The notes beneath the pieces are model-generated. The model saw only the letters and a list, made by a program, of their open reading frames with translations, was not told the origin of the DNA and ran no database searches. A DNA stretch of 25,131 nucleotides from UBA1205 sp045534635 (lineage in GTDB: Bacteria; Bacteroidota; Bacteroidia; Bacteroidales; WCHB1-69): positions 1 through 25,131 of the forward strand of contig JAZSKB010000052.1 in the NCBI GenBank assembly GCA_045534635.1, given 5' to 3'. This document shows positions 15,303-23,838 of the stretch, piece by piece. The stretch's first letter is position 1. Every line of letters begins with the position of its first letter. The position numbers and the translations under genes are program-made.

Positions 15303-16442
15303 ATGATACAATCATCTCAATTTGACAACATAAGACCATATTACGATGAAGAATTGCCATCGGCTATGCAAAGAATTGTAAACGACATTGCTTTTCCTAC
15401 CATTGCATCGTGGGTTTTTCCAGATGAAAATACAGAACAAACAAAAAAACGTTTGCTCGCTTACAAAACTATAAAAGATTTTCAATACGATACCATGAGA
15501 AAAGTAAATGAAAGAGTTATCGAAGAAAGTATTGAAGAATTTACGGCAAACGGAGTGGAATATTTAAACAAAGATGAAAGTTATCTTTTTATCTCCAATC
15601 ATAGAGATATTATGCTTGATTCTTGTCTGTTGCAATATTATTTAGTTCTCAATAATTTTGAAACAACTGAAATAACTTTTGGAGCAAATCTCATGTCTTC
15701 TCCGCTCATTATAGACATTGGCAAAGCAAATAAGATGTTTAAAGTTGAAAGACCATCTTCCAATATTATGGAATTTTATAAATCTTCTTTAGAAGTATCA
15801 AAATATATTCGCCATACGATAACAACAAAAGGCAAGTCGGTTTGGATTGCACAAAGAAACGGAAGAACAAAAAACGGAAAAGACCGCACCGACCAAGGAA
15901 TTATAAAAATGTTTTGTATGAGTGAAAAAAATAACAAAATCAATGCATTAAATGATTTACATATTGTTCCTATTGCAATCTCTTACGAATGGGAACCTTG
16001 CGATATTTTAAAAACATTAGAAAGTTTTCATTCTTTAGAAAATAAATATACAAAAAAACCTGATGAAGACCTAAATAGTATTCTCACAGGATTCTTACAA
16101 AAAAAAGGTAAAGTTCACATTGAATTGTGTAAACCTATAAGCAAAAATGAATTATTACAATATCAATCACTTACAGCAACATCTTTTCATAAGAAGGTTG
16201 CCAATCTTTTAGACGAAAGAATCATAAAAGCCTATAAATTATCTCCTAACAACTATATCGCCCACGATATTCTTTACAGAAAAAAAGAATACAAAAACAT
16301 GTATAATGAAACACAATATAATGATTTTGTGAATTATATGAAATTTTTATCCTCACATAAGGTAACAGATATAGAAAAATTGAAAGAGATATTTCTAAAT
16401 ATATATGCAAATCCTATAGAAAGTAAAAAAACTTATTTGTAA
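15303..16442 (+). CDS. 1-acylglycerol-3-phosphate acyltransferase-like protein (third acyltransferase)
   Basis: A 379-residue soluble-looking acyltransferase. The catalytic block is ISNHRDIMLDS, His100 and Asp106, with five rather than four residues between them; the NHRDIxLD form is known in a Bacteroidetes branch of the family. Downstream, WIAQRNGRTKNGKDRTDQ takes the place of the usual EGTRS block, and IVPIAISYEWEPCD follows. It starts 3 bp after the hydrolase and 31 bp before the exporter. Such proteins are usually called glycerophosphate acyltransferases; inside this operon it may attach the polyene or a partner fatty acid to a glycerol lipid. Substrate unknown. Confidence 0.8.
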   Translation: MIQSSQFDNIRPYYDEELPSAMQRIVNDIAFPTIASWVFPDENTEQTKKRLLAYKTIKDFQYDTMRKVNERVIEESIEEFTANGVEYLNKDESYLFISNHRDIMLDSCLLQYYLVLNNFETTEITFGANLMSSPLIIDIGKANKMFKVERPSSNIMEFYKSSLEVSKYIRHTITTKGKSVWIAQRNGRTKNGKDRTDQGIIKMFCMSEKNNKINALNDLHIVPIAISYEWEPCDILKTLESFHSLENKYTKKPDEDLNSILTGFLQKKGKVHIELCKPISKNELLQYQSLTATSFHKKVANLLDERIIKAYKLSPNNYIAHDILYRKKEYKNMYNETQYNDFVNYMKFLSSHKVTDIEKLKEIFLNIYANPIESKKTYL

Positions 16443-16473
16443 TTAGTTTTTTAAGTTAAACCATATTTTATAT

Positions 16474-19386
16474 ATGACCAAATTTATTTTATCCATATAT
16501 GATACACTAAAAAAATACGACATCGCCAGAAAAACACTATTTTGTGTTTTAACACTTATGTTTGTATTTTTTATTTTAAAACTATCATACAAAGAAGATA
16601 TTTCAGACTTTCTTCCTTCTGGCGAAAAAGCATCACAAAGTTTAAAAATATATCAAGATATAACAGGAGCAGATAAATTATTCATTATTTTTGCAAATAA
16701 AGATACTTCAAAAACTGATAAAGATACTATAATTCAAGCAATAGAATATTTTACTTTTCTTCTGAAAAACAAAGACACTTTCAATCTATCGGAAAGTTTA
16801 ATATCGCAAATAGATTTTCAGGATTTTGAACAAATATCGAATTTTGTTTATAGCAATATTCCTTATTTTTTAACAAAAAACGATTATCTCAGAATAGATT
16901 CTTTGTTTGCACAAAAAGACTACATTCCTCTACAATTACAGAAAGATAAACAAATGTTGCTTTTGCCAGGGTCAAGCATGGTAAGCAATCACTTACAAAA
17001 AGACCCACTGAATCTTTTTTCACCTATTTTGAATCTTTTACAATCTTTTTCTTCGGATATTAATTATGAATTATCCGATGGTTATATATTTTCTCCCGAT
17101 GAAAAAAGAGGAATTATTATCACAACAACACCATTCGGAACAAGCGAAACAAAAGCCAATACTATTTTGTGCAATTTTATTACAAATATTGCAGATAGTA
17201 CGCAAAAAGTATTTCCCAATATTGAAATAAATACTCTTGGTGGAGCAAGTATCGCTGTTGCAAATTCTTCTCAAATAAAAAAAGATAGCATTTTATCTAT
17301 TATCATTGCTGGAATTTTAATTTGTTTAATTCTATTTTTACATTTCAGAAATCTAAAAAATATTTTTCTTATTCTCATTTCTATTTCTTGGGGGTGGTTG
17401 TTTGCTTTAAGTGCTTTATCATTGATAAACAATAATATTTCTATAATTGTTATCGGTATTTCTTCCATTATTCTTGGCATTGCTGTAAATTATCCTTTAC
17501 ATTTAATATCTCATTTAAATCACACACCCAATATAAAAACAACGTTAAAAGAAATTACTCCTCCATTATTGATAGGTAACATTACTACAGTAGGAGCATT
17601 TCTAACGTTAACTCCATTATCTTCGGTTGCATTACGTGATTTAGGTTTGTTTGCTGCTTTTCTTTTAATTGGTTCTATTTTCTTCGTTTTAATCTTTTTA
17701 CCACATATTTTAACAACTAACGTAAAAAAACACACTACATTTCTTTCTTTTTTAAGCAATAAACAATTAGAAAAATCTTCATGGATTGTTGCTCTCATTT
17801 TTGTACTAACTATTGTATTTGCTTATTTCAGTCAATTTACTAAATTTGATAGTAATATGGCTAATATCAATTATATGACCGATAAGCAAAAAGAAAATAT
17901 GACTTATTTCCAAAAAATACTAAAAACTGAAAATGAAAAAGATAATATTTATGTTGTTTGTTCTGCTTCTTCTCTCAATGAGGCTCTTACAAAAAATAGC
18001 AAATTGGGGTCAAAATTAGATTTTTTGAAAAACAATAACCTTTTAGAAGAGTATTCCAATATAGAAAAATTTCTTCCTTCTTTGTCTGAACAAAAAAACA
18101 GATTGAACAATTGGAACGAATTTATAAGCAAACACAAAACACAAATTATTGCATCTATAACCAAATATTCTTCACTTGAAGGCTTTACCGAAGATTCTTT
18201 TGAGGATTTTTATGCAATATTGAACAAAACATATTCTCCGCAAAACGATTTAAAAACATTCTTTTCTCCGCTTCTTTCCTCTATACTATCATCTTCTATC
18301 AGCATTGATAGTGTAAACAACACTTATAACGTGGTAAATATTTTGAATGTTAAAAAAGAAAATAGAGATAAAGTTTACAATTTTTTGGAAGACAACAACA
18401 ATTATTTTACTTTTGATACCGAATCGGTTTCTTCTGGAATGACGAGAACTCTTTCCAACAATTTTTCATTTATTGGTTTAGCCTGTGGGGGCATTGTATT
18501 TCTTTTCTTATGGTTTTCATTTTCCAGTATAGAATTAGCAATCCTATCTTTCTTACCTATGGCTATTAGTTGGTTGTGGATACTTGGTATTATGGCAATA
18601 TTTAACATACATTTCAATATTGTGAATATCATTTTAGCAACATTTATCTTTGGGCAAGGCGATGATTATACGATTTTTATGACAGAAGGCGTCATTTACG
18701 AATACACTCATAGAAAAAAAATGCTTGCTTCTTACAAAAATTCTATTCTTATTTCTGCTTTAATAATGTTTGTGGGTATTGGATGTTTAATTATTGCCAA
18801 ACACCCTGCTCTACATTCTTTGGCTCAAGTAACCATTGTTGGAATGTTTTCTGTCGTACTTATGGCTTACATATTCCCTCCTTTTATTTTCAATTGGCTT
18901 ACAAAAAATAAAAACGGATACAGAAAACAACCGCTTTCCTTTAAAAATTTGTTTTATTGGTTGATTGGTAAATTATTTCACAAAGAGCGTTCTGCATATT
19001 CTTTGGTTATGGACAAATATACATATAAAACTACTTTGGTTAGAGCAGAAGTTCGCAAAAGATTAAAGAAATATAAAAACATTTCATTAAAAAATAATGC
19101 CGATGAGGTTATCATTATAAACGCAGGTTATGGTGAAATGGCTTTATTGTGGCATTTTATCAATCCAAACAGCAAAATTACAGCGGTAGAAAATGATATT
19201 GAAAAGCAAAACGTCGCCTCTTTTTGTTCAGAAAATCTTAGCAGTAATATCGAATTTCTTACTTCTATTGAAACCGACACTATATTACAATTACAAAAAT
19301 TGAAAACATTACATATATTATTGTTATTCCCTTCAAATGAAGATATAGAAAAATATAATATTGTATCACCGATTATAATCAAATAA
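16474..19386 (+). CDS. MMPL/RND-family exporter with C-terminal methyltransferase-like domain
   Basis: A 970-residue inner-membrane protein. TM1 is at about 19-37, a large periplasmic loop follows, then a helix bundle from about 272 (SILSIIIAGILICLILFLHF) to 415. A second TM near 434-452 leads to another periplasmic loop, and a second bundle runs from about 665 to 815 containing FGQGDDYTIFMTEG, the usual charged TM4-like motif. Residues about 870-970 are cytosolic and Rossmann-like (VIIINAGYGEMALLWHF, then ITAVEND), a short class I methyltransferase. Expected role: handing lipid-linked pigment to the LolA-like carrier. Related Bacteroides proteins carry an acyltransferase between the exporter and methyltransferase parts; here it is absent. 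Confidence 0.85.
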   Translation: MTKFILSIYDTLKKYDIARKTLFCVLTLMFVFFILKLSYKEDISDFLPSGEKASQSLKIYQDITGADKLFIIFANKDTSKTDKDTIIQAIEYFTFLLKNKDTFNLSESLISQIDFQDFEQISNFVYSNIPYFLTKNDYLRIDSLFAQKDYIPLQLQKDKQMLLLPGSSMVSNHLQKDPLNLFSPILNLLQSFSSDINYELSDGYIFSPDEKRGIIITTTPFGTSETKANTILCNFITNIADSTQKVFPNIEINTLGGASIAVANSSQIKKDSILSIIIAGILICLILFLHFRNLKNIFLILISISWGWLFALSALSLINNNISIIVIGISSIILGIAVNYPLHLISHLNHTPNIKTTLKEITPPLLIGNITTVGAFLTLTPLSSVALRDLGLFAAFLLIGSIFFVLIFLPHILTTNVKKHTTFLSFLSNKQLEKSSWIVALIFVLTIVFAYFSQFTKFDSNMANINYMTDKQKENMTYFQKILKTENEKDNIYVVCSASSLNEALTKNSKLGSKLDFLKNNNLLEEYSNIEKFLPSLSEQKNRLNNWNEFISKHKTQIIASITKYSSLEGFTEDSFEDFYAILNKTYSPQNDLKTFFSPLLSSILSSSISIDSVNNTYNVVNILNVKKENRDKVYNFLEDNNNYFTFDTESVSSGMTRTLSNNFSFIGLACGGIVFLFLWFSFSSIELAILSFLPMAISWLWILGIMAIFNIHFNIVNIILATFIFGQGDDYTIFMTEGVIYEYTHRKKMLASYKNSILISALIMFVGIGCLIIAKHPALHSLAQVTIVGMFSVVLMAYIFPPFIFNWLTKNKNGYRKQPLSFKNLFYWLIGKLFHKERSAYSLVMDKYTYKTTLVRAEVRKRLKKYKNISLKNNADEVIIINAGYGEMALLWHFINPNSKITAVENDIEKQNVASFCSENLSSNIEFLTSIETDTILQLQKLKTLHILLLFPSNEDIEKYNIVSPIIIK

Positions 19387-19404
19387 CTTAATAATTAACA
19401 AAAT

Positions 19405-19635
19405 ATGGAAAATGAAATTAAACGCATTTTGGAAGACATTATGCCAATGGTAGATTGGGATTCCGATTTTGTTTTTTCAGAATTGGACTCTTTGCAGATT
19501 GTTCATATATTAATTACCCTTGCCGATAAATACAAAATAGAATTATCTGCATTAGACGCTACACCAAAAAATCTAAAAAATTTAACTTCCATTACCAATA
19601 TGGTAGAAAACAAACTAAAAGAAAAACAAATGTAA
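19405..19635 (+). CDS. Small carrier protein (third ACP), paired with the ligase
   Basis: A 76-residue carrier with attachment motif SELDSLQIVHIL, Ser29 being the likely phosphopantetheine site. It is shorter at the N-terminus than the other two ACPs and has Glu-Leu-Asp-Ser instead of Gly-(Ile/Leu)-Asp-Ser. It is separated from the adenylating ligase by 2 bp. A carrier next to a stand-alone adenylation enzyme recalls DltA/DltC-type or starter-loading pairs, so it may hold the aryl starter specifically. That assignment is from gene order. Confidence 0.78.
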   Translation: MENEIKRILEDIMPMVDWDSDFVFSELDSLQIVHILITLADKYKIELSALDATPKNLKNLTSITNMVENKLKEKQM

Positions 19636-19637
19636 AT

Positions 19638-20963
19638 ATGTTAACCATTGAAGACTATTTAATACAAAATGCTGAAAAATATCCTGATAAAATTGCGGTA
19701 ATTTGCGGTAATGAACATTGTTCTTACGCTTCTCTTTTTCATAAAGTAAAACAACGTTGTGAAGAATTAAGACAACAAGCATTACAACCATTAGATATTG
19801 TTCCTTTTATTGCTTCTCAAACCATAGATTTTCTTGTAACATATTTTGCAATTCATTTAGTTGGAGGTGTTTGCTGTCCTTTGGAAAAAGATATTCCTGC
19901 AAATAAATTTGAAGAAATCAAAAAAATTATGCAAAATGGAGTGGTTCCTAATGATACTGCAGATATTTTGTACACAACAGGAACAACAGGAAAAAGCAAA
20001 GGAGTAATCATCAGTCATAAAACGATAATTGCTGATGCTGAGAATTTAATAGAAGGACAAGGATTTTGTCACAATTTACATTTTATCATCACTGGTCCTT
20101 TAAATCACATAGGTTCTTTATCAAAGATTTATCCTAATATTATCCTTGGAGCGACTATTCATATTTTAGAGGGAATGAAAGATTTAAATGCTTTTTTTGA
20201 GGCTATCGAAAAATCATCGGAGAAAGTAGCAACTTTCATGGTACCTTCTGCTATTAGAATGTTATTGAAATTCAACGCTCAAAAATTAGCATCTTACAAA
20301 GACAAAATTGACTTCATTGAAACTGGTGCCGCTCCCATGGCTATCAGTGATATGCAACTCTTATGCAATCTATTACCTAAAACTCGTTTATACAACACCT
20401 ACGCTTCCACAGAAACAGGTATCATTGCCACATACAATTACAATGATGGCAAATGTATCGCTGGTTGTTTGGGGAAACCAATGAAACACGCACAAATTAT
20501 TATTACAAAAGATGGACTTATTTCCTGCAAAGGAAAAACTCTAATGAGTGGCTATCTCAACGATGAAGAACTTTCTGCCACTGTTTTGAAAGACAATACC
20601 GTATATACCAAAGATATTGGCTATCTCGACTGCGAAGGTCGGTTACATTTAAAAGGGCGAGAAGATGATGTCATCAACGTTGGTGGATATAAAGTTGCTC
20701 CTACTGAAGTGGAAAATGTAGCATTGGCTATGGAAGATATAAAAGATTGTATCTGTATTGCTATTCCAAACGACCTAACTGGTTTTGCTCTCAAATTATT
20801 GGTCGTTTTAACTGATGATGCTATTATGGACAAACAAAAAATTGCTCGTCATCTACGTATGAATTTAGAAAGTTATAAAGTTCCATTCTTTTATGAGCAA
20901 GTGGACAAAATACAAAGGACTTACAACGGTAAAATTGACAGGAAATCCTATAATAATCAATAA
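19638..20963 (+). CDS. AMP-forming acyl/aryl ligase (ApeH-like)
   Basis: An ANL-superfamily adenylating enzyme of 441 residues, compact for the family (usually 500-550), mainly from a short N-terminal subdomain. The P-loop LYTTGTTGKSKG is near residue 111, the A5 motif is YNTYASTETG, the A7/A8 region reads KDIGYLDCEGRLHLKG then DVINVGGYKV, and the catalytic-type Lys lies in NGKIDRK close to the end. It should activate a carboxylic acid with ATP and load it on a carrier, most likely the adjacent one. In aryl polyene biosynthesis the starter is an aromatic acid such as 4-hydroxybenzoate. No gene for making such a starter is in the window. This is the last gene of the run. Confidence 0.85.
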   Translation: MLTIEDYLIQNAEKYPDKIAVICGNEHCSYASLFHKVKQRCEELRQQALQPLDIVPFIASQTIDFLVTYFAIHLVGGVCCPLEKDIPANKFEEIKKIMQNGVVPNDTADILYTTGTTGKSKGVIISHKTIIADAENLIEGQGFCHNLHFIITGPLNHIGSLSKIYPNIILGATIHILEGMKDLNAFFEAIEKSSEKVATFMVPSAIRMLLKFNAQKLASYKDKIDFIETGAAPMAISDMQLLCNLLPKTRLYNTYASTETGIIATYNYNDGKCIAGCLGKPMKHAQIIITKDGLISCKGKTLMSGYLNDEELSATVLKDNTVYTKDIGYLDCEGRLHLKGREDDVINVGGYKVAPTEVENVALAMEDIKDCICIAIPNDLTGFALKLLVVLTDDAIMDKQKIARHLRMNLESYKVPFFYEQVDKIQRTYNGKIDRKSYNNQ

Positions 20964-21119
20964 TATTTTCTAAAAAATATAAAGGAATTACTTTTTAAAA
21001 AAAATTTATAAAAAAACTTCGTTGATTCAAAGAATAAAAAATAATTATCGTTTTTACGTAGATTTCATTTTTTTTTTCTACTTTTGTAAATTCAAAAAAT
21101 ATATAAATACAAATATATA
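20964..21119. other. Intergenic region between the pigment operon and the dehydrogenase gene
   Basis: A 156-bp AT-rich gap. The only hairpin after the ligase is an all-A/T stem, ATATTTT (20963-20969) with AAAATAT (20974-20980), which is too weak to call a terminator confidently. A clear -7 box for the downstream gene lies at 21079-21086. No other structure stands out. Confidence 0.6.
21079..21086 (+). promoter_or_regulatory. -7 box TACTTTTG of the nucleotide-sugar dehydrogenase gene
   Basis: TACTTTTG fits TAnnTTTG exactly and lies 33 bp before the ATG at 21120, giving a leader of about 25 nt. It is preceded by a T-run; no good -33 motif is visible. Its presence separates this gene from the pigment operon. 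Confidence 0.6.
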
Positions 21120-22418
21120 ATGATTGATATTTTTGACCAACTTTTGAAAAAAGAAAGTTACCTTTCTGTTATCGGATTAGGGTATGTCGGTTTACCTATA
21201 GCCCTTTCATTTGCAAAGAAAGTTAATGTTATCGGTTTTGACATTAAACAAGACCGTGTACAAATGATGAAAAATCACCAAGACCCAAGCCAAGAATTGT
21301 CATCAAGCGATTTTGAAAATTCTTCTATAGAATTTACTTCTAATGCTGAAGACTTGAAAAAAGCACGTTTTCATATCGTTGCCGTTCCTACGCCTATCGA
21401 CAAACATTGTTTACCAGATTTAAAACCGCTTTTGGCGGCCACTCATTCGGTTGGTCAAGCTCTAAAAAAAGGTGATATTGTCGTTTACGAATCTACTGTT
21501 TATCCGGGCTGTACCGAAGAAGAATGTATTCCTATTTTAGAAAAACTTTCTGGATTGAAATTCAATGAAGATTTTTTCGTTGGTTTTTCTCCTGAAAGAA
21601 TTAACCCCGGAGACAAAGAACATTCTTTGCACAATATTTGCAAAATCGTTTCTGGTAGTACTCCTGAAGCATTGGAAATTATTGCTAAAACATACGCTTT
21701 AGTTGTAGAAGTTGGTGTTCACAAAGCCTCTTGTATCAAGGTTGCAGAAGCCGCGAAAATTATCGAAAATACGCAACGAGATGTTAATATTGCTCTAATG
21801 AACGAATTATCTATGATTTTCAATAAAATGGGAATCAACACATACGAAGTTTTGGAAGCCGCTGGCACAAAATGGAATTTCCTAAAATTTTATCCCGGAT
21901 TAGTTGGCGGACATTGTATCGGTGTTGACCCTTACTACCTTACTTTCAAAGCAAAAGAATTTCGTCACCACCCTATTATAATAGAATCTGGGAGATGTAT
22001 CAACGATAATATGGGATTTTATATCGCTGAAATGATTATCAAAAAAATCATCGAGTTGGGTAATCCTATAAAAGGCTGTAATATTTTGGTAATGGGTGCC
22101 ACTTTCAAAGAAAATGTCACCGATATTCGCAATTCTAAAGTTGCCGATATTGTTCACGCATTGCAAAGTTACGGTGTTAATGTTGATGTTGTTGATGCTT
22201 TCGCCGATTCCGATGAAGTCTATCATGAATATGGGTTCCATTTGACTAAAAATTCACGAAATGATTATCAGGCTGTTATTATGGCTGTACAACACCATCA
22301 ATATGCAGAATTAGATGAATCTTACTTTGAAAATATCACAAAAGACAACGCTGTTTTCTTTGATGTAAAAGGTATTTTTAGAAATAAAATTAAGAAACTC
22401 TGTTATTTAAGTTTATAA
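21120..22418 (+). CDS. Nucleotide-sugar 6-dehydrogenase, TviB/WbpO-like
   Basis: A 432-residue UDP-sugar dehydrogenase that oxidises C6 of a UDP-hexosamine to the uronic acid with two NAD+. The N-terminal Rossmann motif is IGLGYVGLPIALSFAKK; VPTPID and the SPERINPGD segment are family hallmarks. The catalytic Cys266 is in GGHCIGVDPYY and the C-terminal domain has MGATFKENVTDIRNSK. The last features favour the UDP-GlcNAc/UDP-GalNAc dehydrogenases of the Vi/TviB type over UDP-glucose dehydrogenase. It has its own promoter and terminator and no polysaccharide genes beside it. It may supply a uronic acid for capsule, O-antigen or the glycosyltransferase of the pigment operon; only the reaction class is secure. 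Confidence 0.88.
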   Translation: MIDIFDQLLKKESYLSVIGLGYVGLPIALSFAKKVNVIGFDIKQDRVQMMKNHQDPSQELSSSDFENSSIEFTSNAEDLKKARFHIVAVPTPIDKHCLPDLKPLLAATHSVGQALKKGDIVVYESTVYPGCTEEECIPILEKLSGLKFNEDFFVGFSPERINPGDKEHSLHNICKIVSGSTPEALEIIAKTYALVVEVGVHKASCIKVAEAAKIIENTQRDVNIALMNELSMIFNKMGINTYEVLEAAGTKWNFLKFYPGLVGGHCIGVDPYYLTFKAKEFRHHPIIIESGRCINDNMGFYIAEMIIKKIIELGNPIKGCNILVMGATFKENVTDIRNSKVADIVHALQSYGVNVDVVDAFADSDEVYHEYGFHLTKNSRNDYQAVIMAVQHHQYAELDESYFENITKDNAVFFDVKGIFRNKIKKLCYLSL

Positions 22419-22447
22419 GTTCACATTGTTTTAAGTTTAATTTATGT

Positions 22448-22483
22448 AAAAAAACACGCAAGAAAAAGACTTGCGTGTTTTTT
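22448..22483. terminator. Strong bidirectional rho-independent terminator
   Basis: CACGCAAG (22455-22462) pairs perfectly with CTTGCGTG (22470-22477) around a 7-nt loop, extended by A-run/T-run pairs on both sides. The A-run on the left and T-run on the right let it serve both the dehydrogenase gene and the convergent MauE-like gene that ends at 22516. Confidence 0.92.
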
Positions 22484-22515
22484 AATTTCGTTAATTATAA
22501 AAATAAAACTTAATA

Positions 22516-23469
22516 CTATTGGTTTTCTAAAAAATTTTCAATATCTTCTTCTTGTAAACTTATATATTCTGATGCTTTTACAATTTTTCCATTATCTGAA
22601 AACAATATTATCGGCATATTGCCTTGGGTTATATTTAGAAAAGTATCTACCGTAAATGTTGTATAAGGAATTGGTGCAATTGATTGTTCTTCAAAAAAAT
22701 GATTTATTGCTTCTTCACTTTGCGATGACCAAAAAATTGCTTTCATTCGATTTACATCTTGATGTTTTCTTTCAAATATCAAAGACAATTTTTTCGCTGA
22801 TTTTTTACAATAACCACAATGTGTGGAGTACATACATATTATCTGTTTCCCTTCTGAATATTCGGCTTCTTTATTTTGATTTTTCAATGCTGTATAATAC
22901 AATTCATTATCTATCTGTATTTTATCTTTATGTACCAATTTATAAATATAATTTGGAGCATTAATGCTCATCAATACGATAAACGCAAGCAAAAATAACC
23001 CTATCGTTATTCTCAAAGAATGCTTCCATTCTTTAAAATCATATTGAATTGGAAAAATCAAAACAATCAAAATCAGATTCTTAATTATTGATTGGGTTCT
23101 ATTTAAAACAACTTTTTCGCCAAAACAATGACAATTTGTAATATCTACATTAAAAATATAGGGTAACAATAACAAATAAATTGTGAAAGCAACAAGCATA
23201 AACAAAGCAAAATAATACGCTTTGCGGATTTGTAGTCTAAATACAAACATCAATCCCAATGTTAACTCTACTGCTATTAAAAGACGCGTAAGTGTTTCTG
23301 TTATAGGCAAATCAAACAAATTATGTTCATAAATATACAAATCAAATACATCTATAGAAATATATTTTAATATTGCCGAACTAAGAAACACCAACCCTAC
23401 AACAATTTGCAAAATCCATGACAATAAACTATTGTCTTTCAAACTTTTTATCTGTTTATTTATTTCCAT
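22516..23469 (-). CDS. MauE/DoxX-like membrane protein fused to a thioredoxin-like domain
   Basis: A 317-residue protein. The N-terminal half has about five membrane helices (around 19-38, 60-78, 85-107, 127-143 and 152-170) with the MauE-type motif NCHCFGE (Cys113, Cys115) between helices 3 and 4. The C-terminal half (about 205-317) is thioredoxin-like with CGYC at 218-221 after the IICMYSTH strand, and a later PIPYTTF cis-proline-like segment. This is a common Bacteroidetes architecture thought to exchange electrons or disulfides across the inner membrane, with the thioredoxin domain on the periplasmic side. The start is supported by an AAGGAAGGAAG stretch just upstream. It lies downstream of two cysteine-rich lipoprotein genes. 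Specific substrates are unknown. Confidence 0.8.
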   Translation of the reverse strand: MEINKQIKSLKDNSLLSWILQIVVGLVFLSSAILKYISIDVFDLYIYEHNLFDLPITETLTRLLIAVELTLGLMFVFRLQIRKAYYFALFMLVAFTIYLLLLPYIFNVDITNCHCFGEKVVLNRTQSIIKNLILIVLIFPIQYDFKEWKHSLRITIGLFLLAFIVLMSINAPNYIYKLVHKDKIQIDNELYYTALKNQNKEAEYSEGKQIICMYSTHCGYCKKSAKKLSLIFERKHQDVNRMKAIFWSSQSEEAINHFFEEQSIAPIPYTTFTVDTFLNITQGNMPIILFSDNGKIVKASEYISLQEEDIENFLENQ

Positions 23470-23475
23470 AACTAT

Positions 23476-23486
23476 CTTCCTTCCTT
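23476..23486 (-). promoter_or_regulatory. Purine-rich ribosome binding site of the MauE-like gene
   Basis: On the minus strand AAGGAAGGAAG ends 6 nt before the ATG at 23469. A Shine-Dalgarno stretch this strong is rare in this window, where most genes lack one, and it fixes the start. Confidence 0.6.
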
Positions 23487-23510
23487 ATTTTATATTCTAA
23501 AATAAAAAAC

Positions 23511-23543
23511 AACAGAGGATAATAATCCCTATTATCCTCTGTT
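23511..23543 (-). terminator. Terminator after the first small lipoprotein gene
   Basis: AACAGAGGATAATA (23511-23524) and TATTATCCTCTGTT (23530-23543) form a perfect 14-bp stem with a 5-nt loop. The plus-strand A-rich tract to the left gives the U-run on minus-strand RNA. It separates this gene from the MauE-like gene. Confidence 0.88.
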
Positions 23544-23560
23544 ATAATGTTGAAGTAACA

Positions 23561-23767
23561 TTATTTACATTCTGTACCAGCTTTTCCGAGTGGAGTTTCT
23601 ATAACTGTGTTCTTGTCTGAACATTTGTCAACTTGTAAATCTTCTAAATTAACATTGGTTTCAGTTGATACTCCAGCTACAAAGGTTTTGCATTTGCAAG
23701 TTTTGTCACAAGATGCGAAACATGCTACTAAAGCAATTGCAGATACTACTAACATTACCTTTTTCAT
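23561..23767 (-). CDS. Small cysteine-rich putative lipoprotein, copy 1
   Basis: A 68-residue protein with a signal peptide KKVMLVVSAIALVAC. The lipobox cysteine could be Cys16 (LVAC) or Cys20 (FASC). Further cysteines are at 24, 26, 49 and 67, with a CDKTCKCKTF segment after the signal. I recognise no domain. It is a tandem paralogue of the gene at 23937 and has its own -7 box and terminator. Six cysteines in so small an exported protein suggest disulfides or metal binding; no function can be assigned. Confidence 0.75.
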   Translation of the reverse strand: MKKVMLVVSAIALVACFASCDKTCKCKTFVAGVSTETNVNLEDLQVDKCSDKNTVIETPLGKAGTECK

Positions 23768-23838
23768 AATTCAATTATATTTTAAATTTATGCCTACTCT
23801 CTTATGGATTTTCGGCTTTCTCCATTGTTTTCGTGCTA

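Noticed and set aside
16474..19386. Drug efflux pump
   Set aside because: MMPL layout with a cytosolic methyltransferase-like tail and a LolA-like partner in the operon points to lipid export.
1113..20963. Flexirubin/dialkylresorcinol cluster
   Set aside because: No DarA- or DarB-like genes, no halogenase and no ammonia-lyase are seen in the window.
20963..20980. Terminator after the ligase gene
   Set aside because: The stem is seven A/T pairs only, with no G/C pair and no clear T-run.
572..22418. Capsular polysaccharide locus, suggested by the UpxY-type gene and the UDP-sugar dehydrogenase
   Set aside because: The genes between are polyketide and lipid-transfer genes; only one glycosyltransferase and no flippase/polymerase pair is present.
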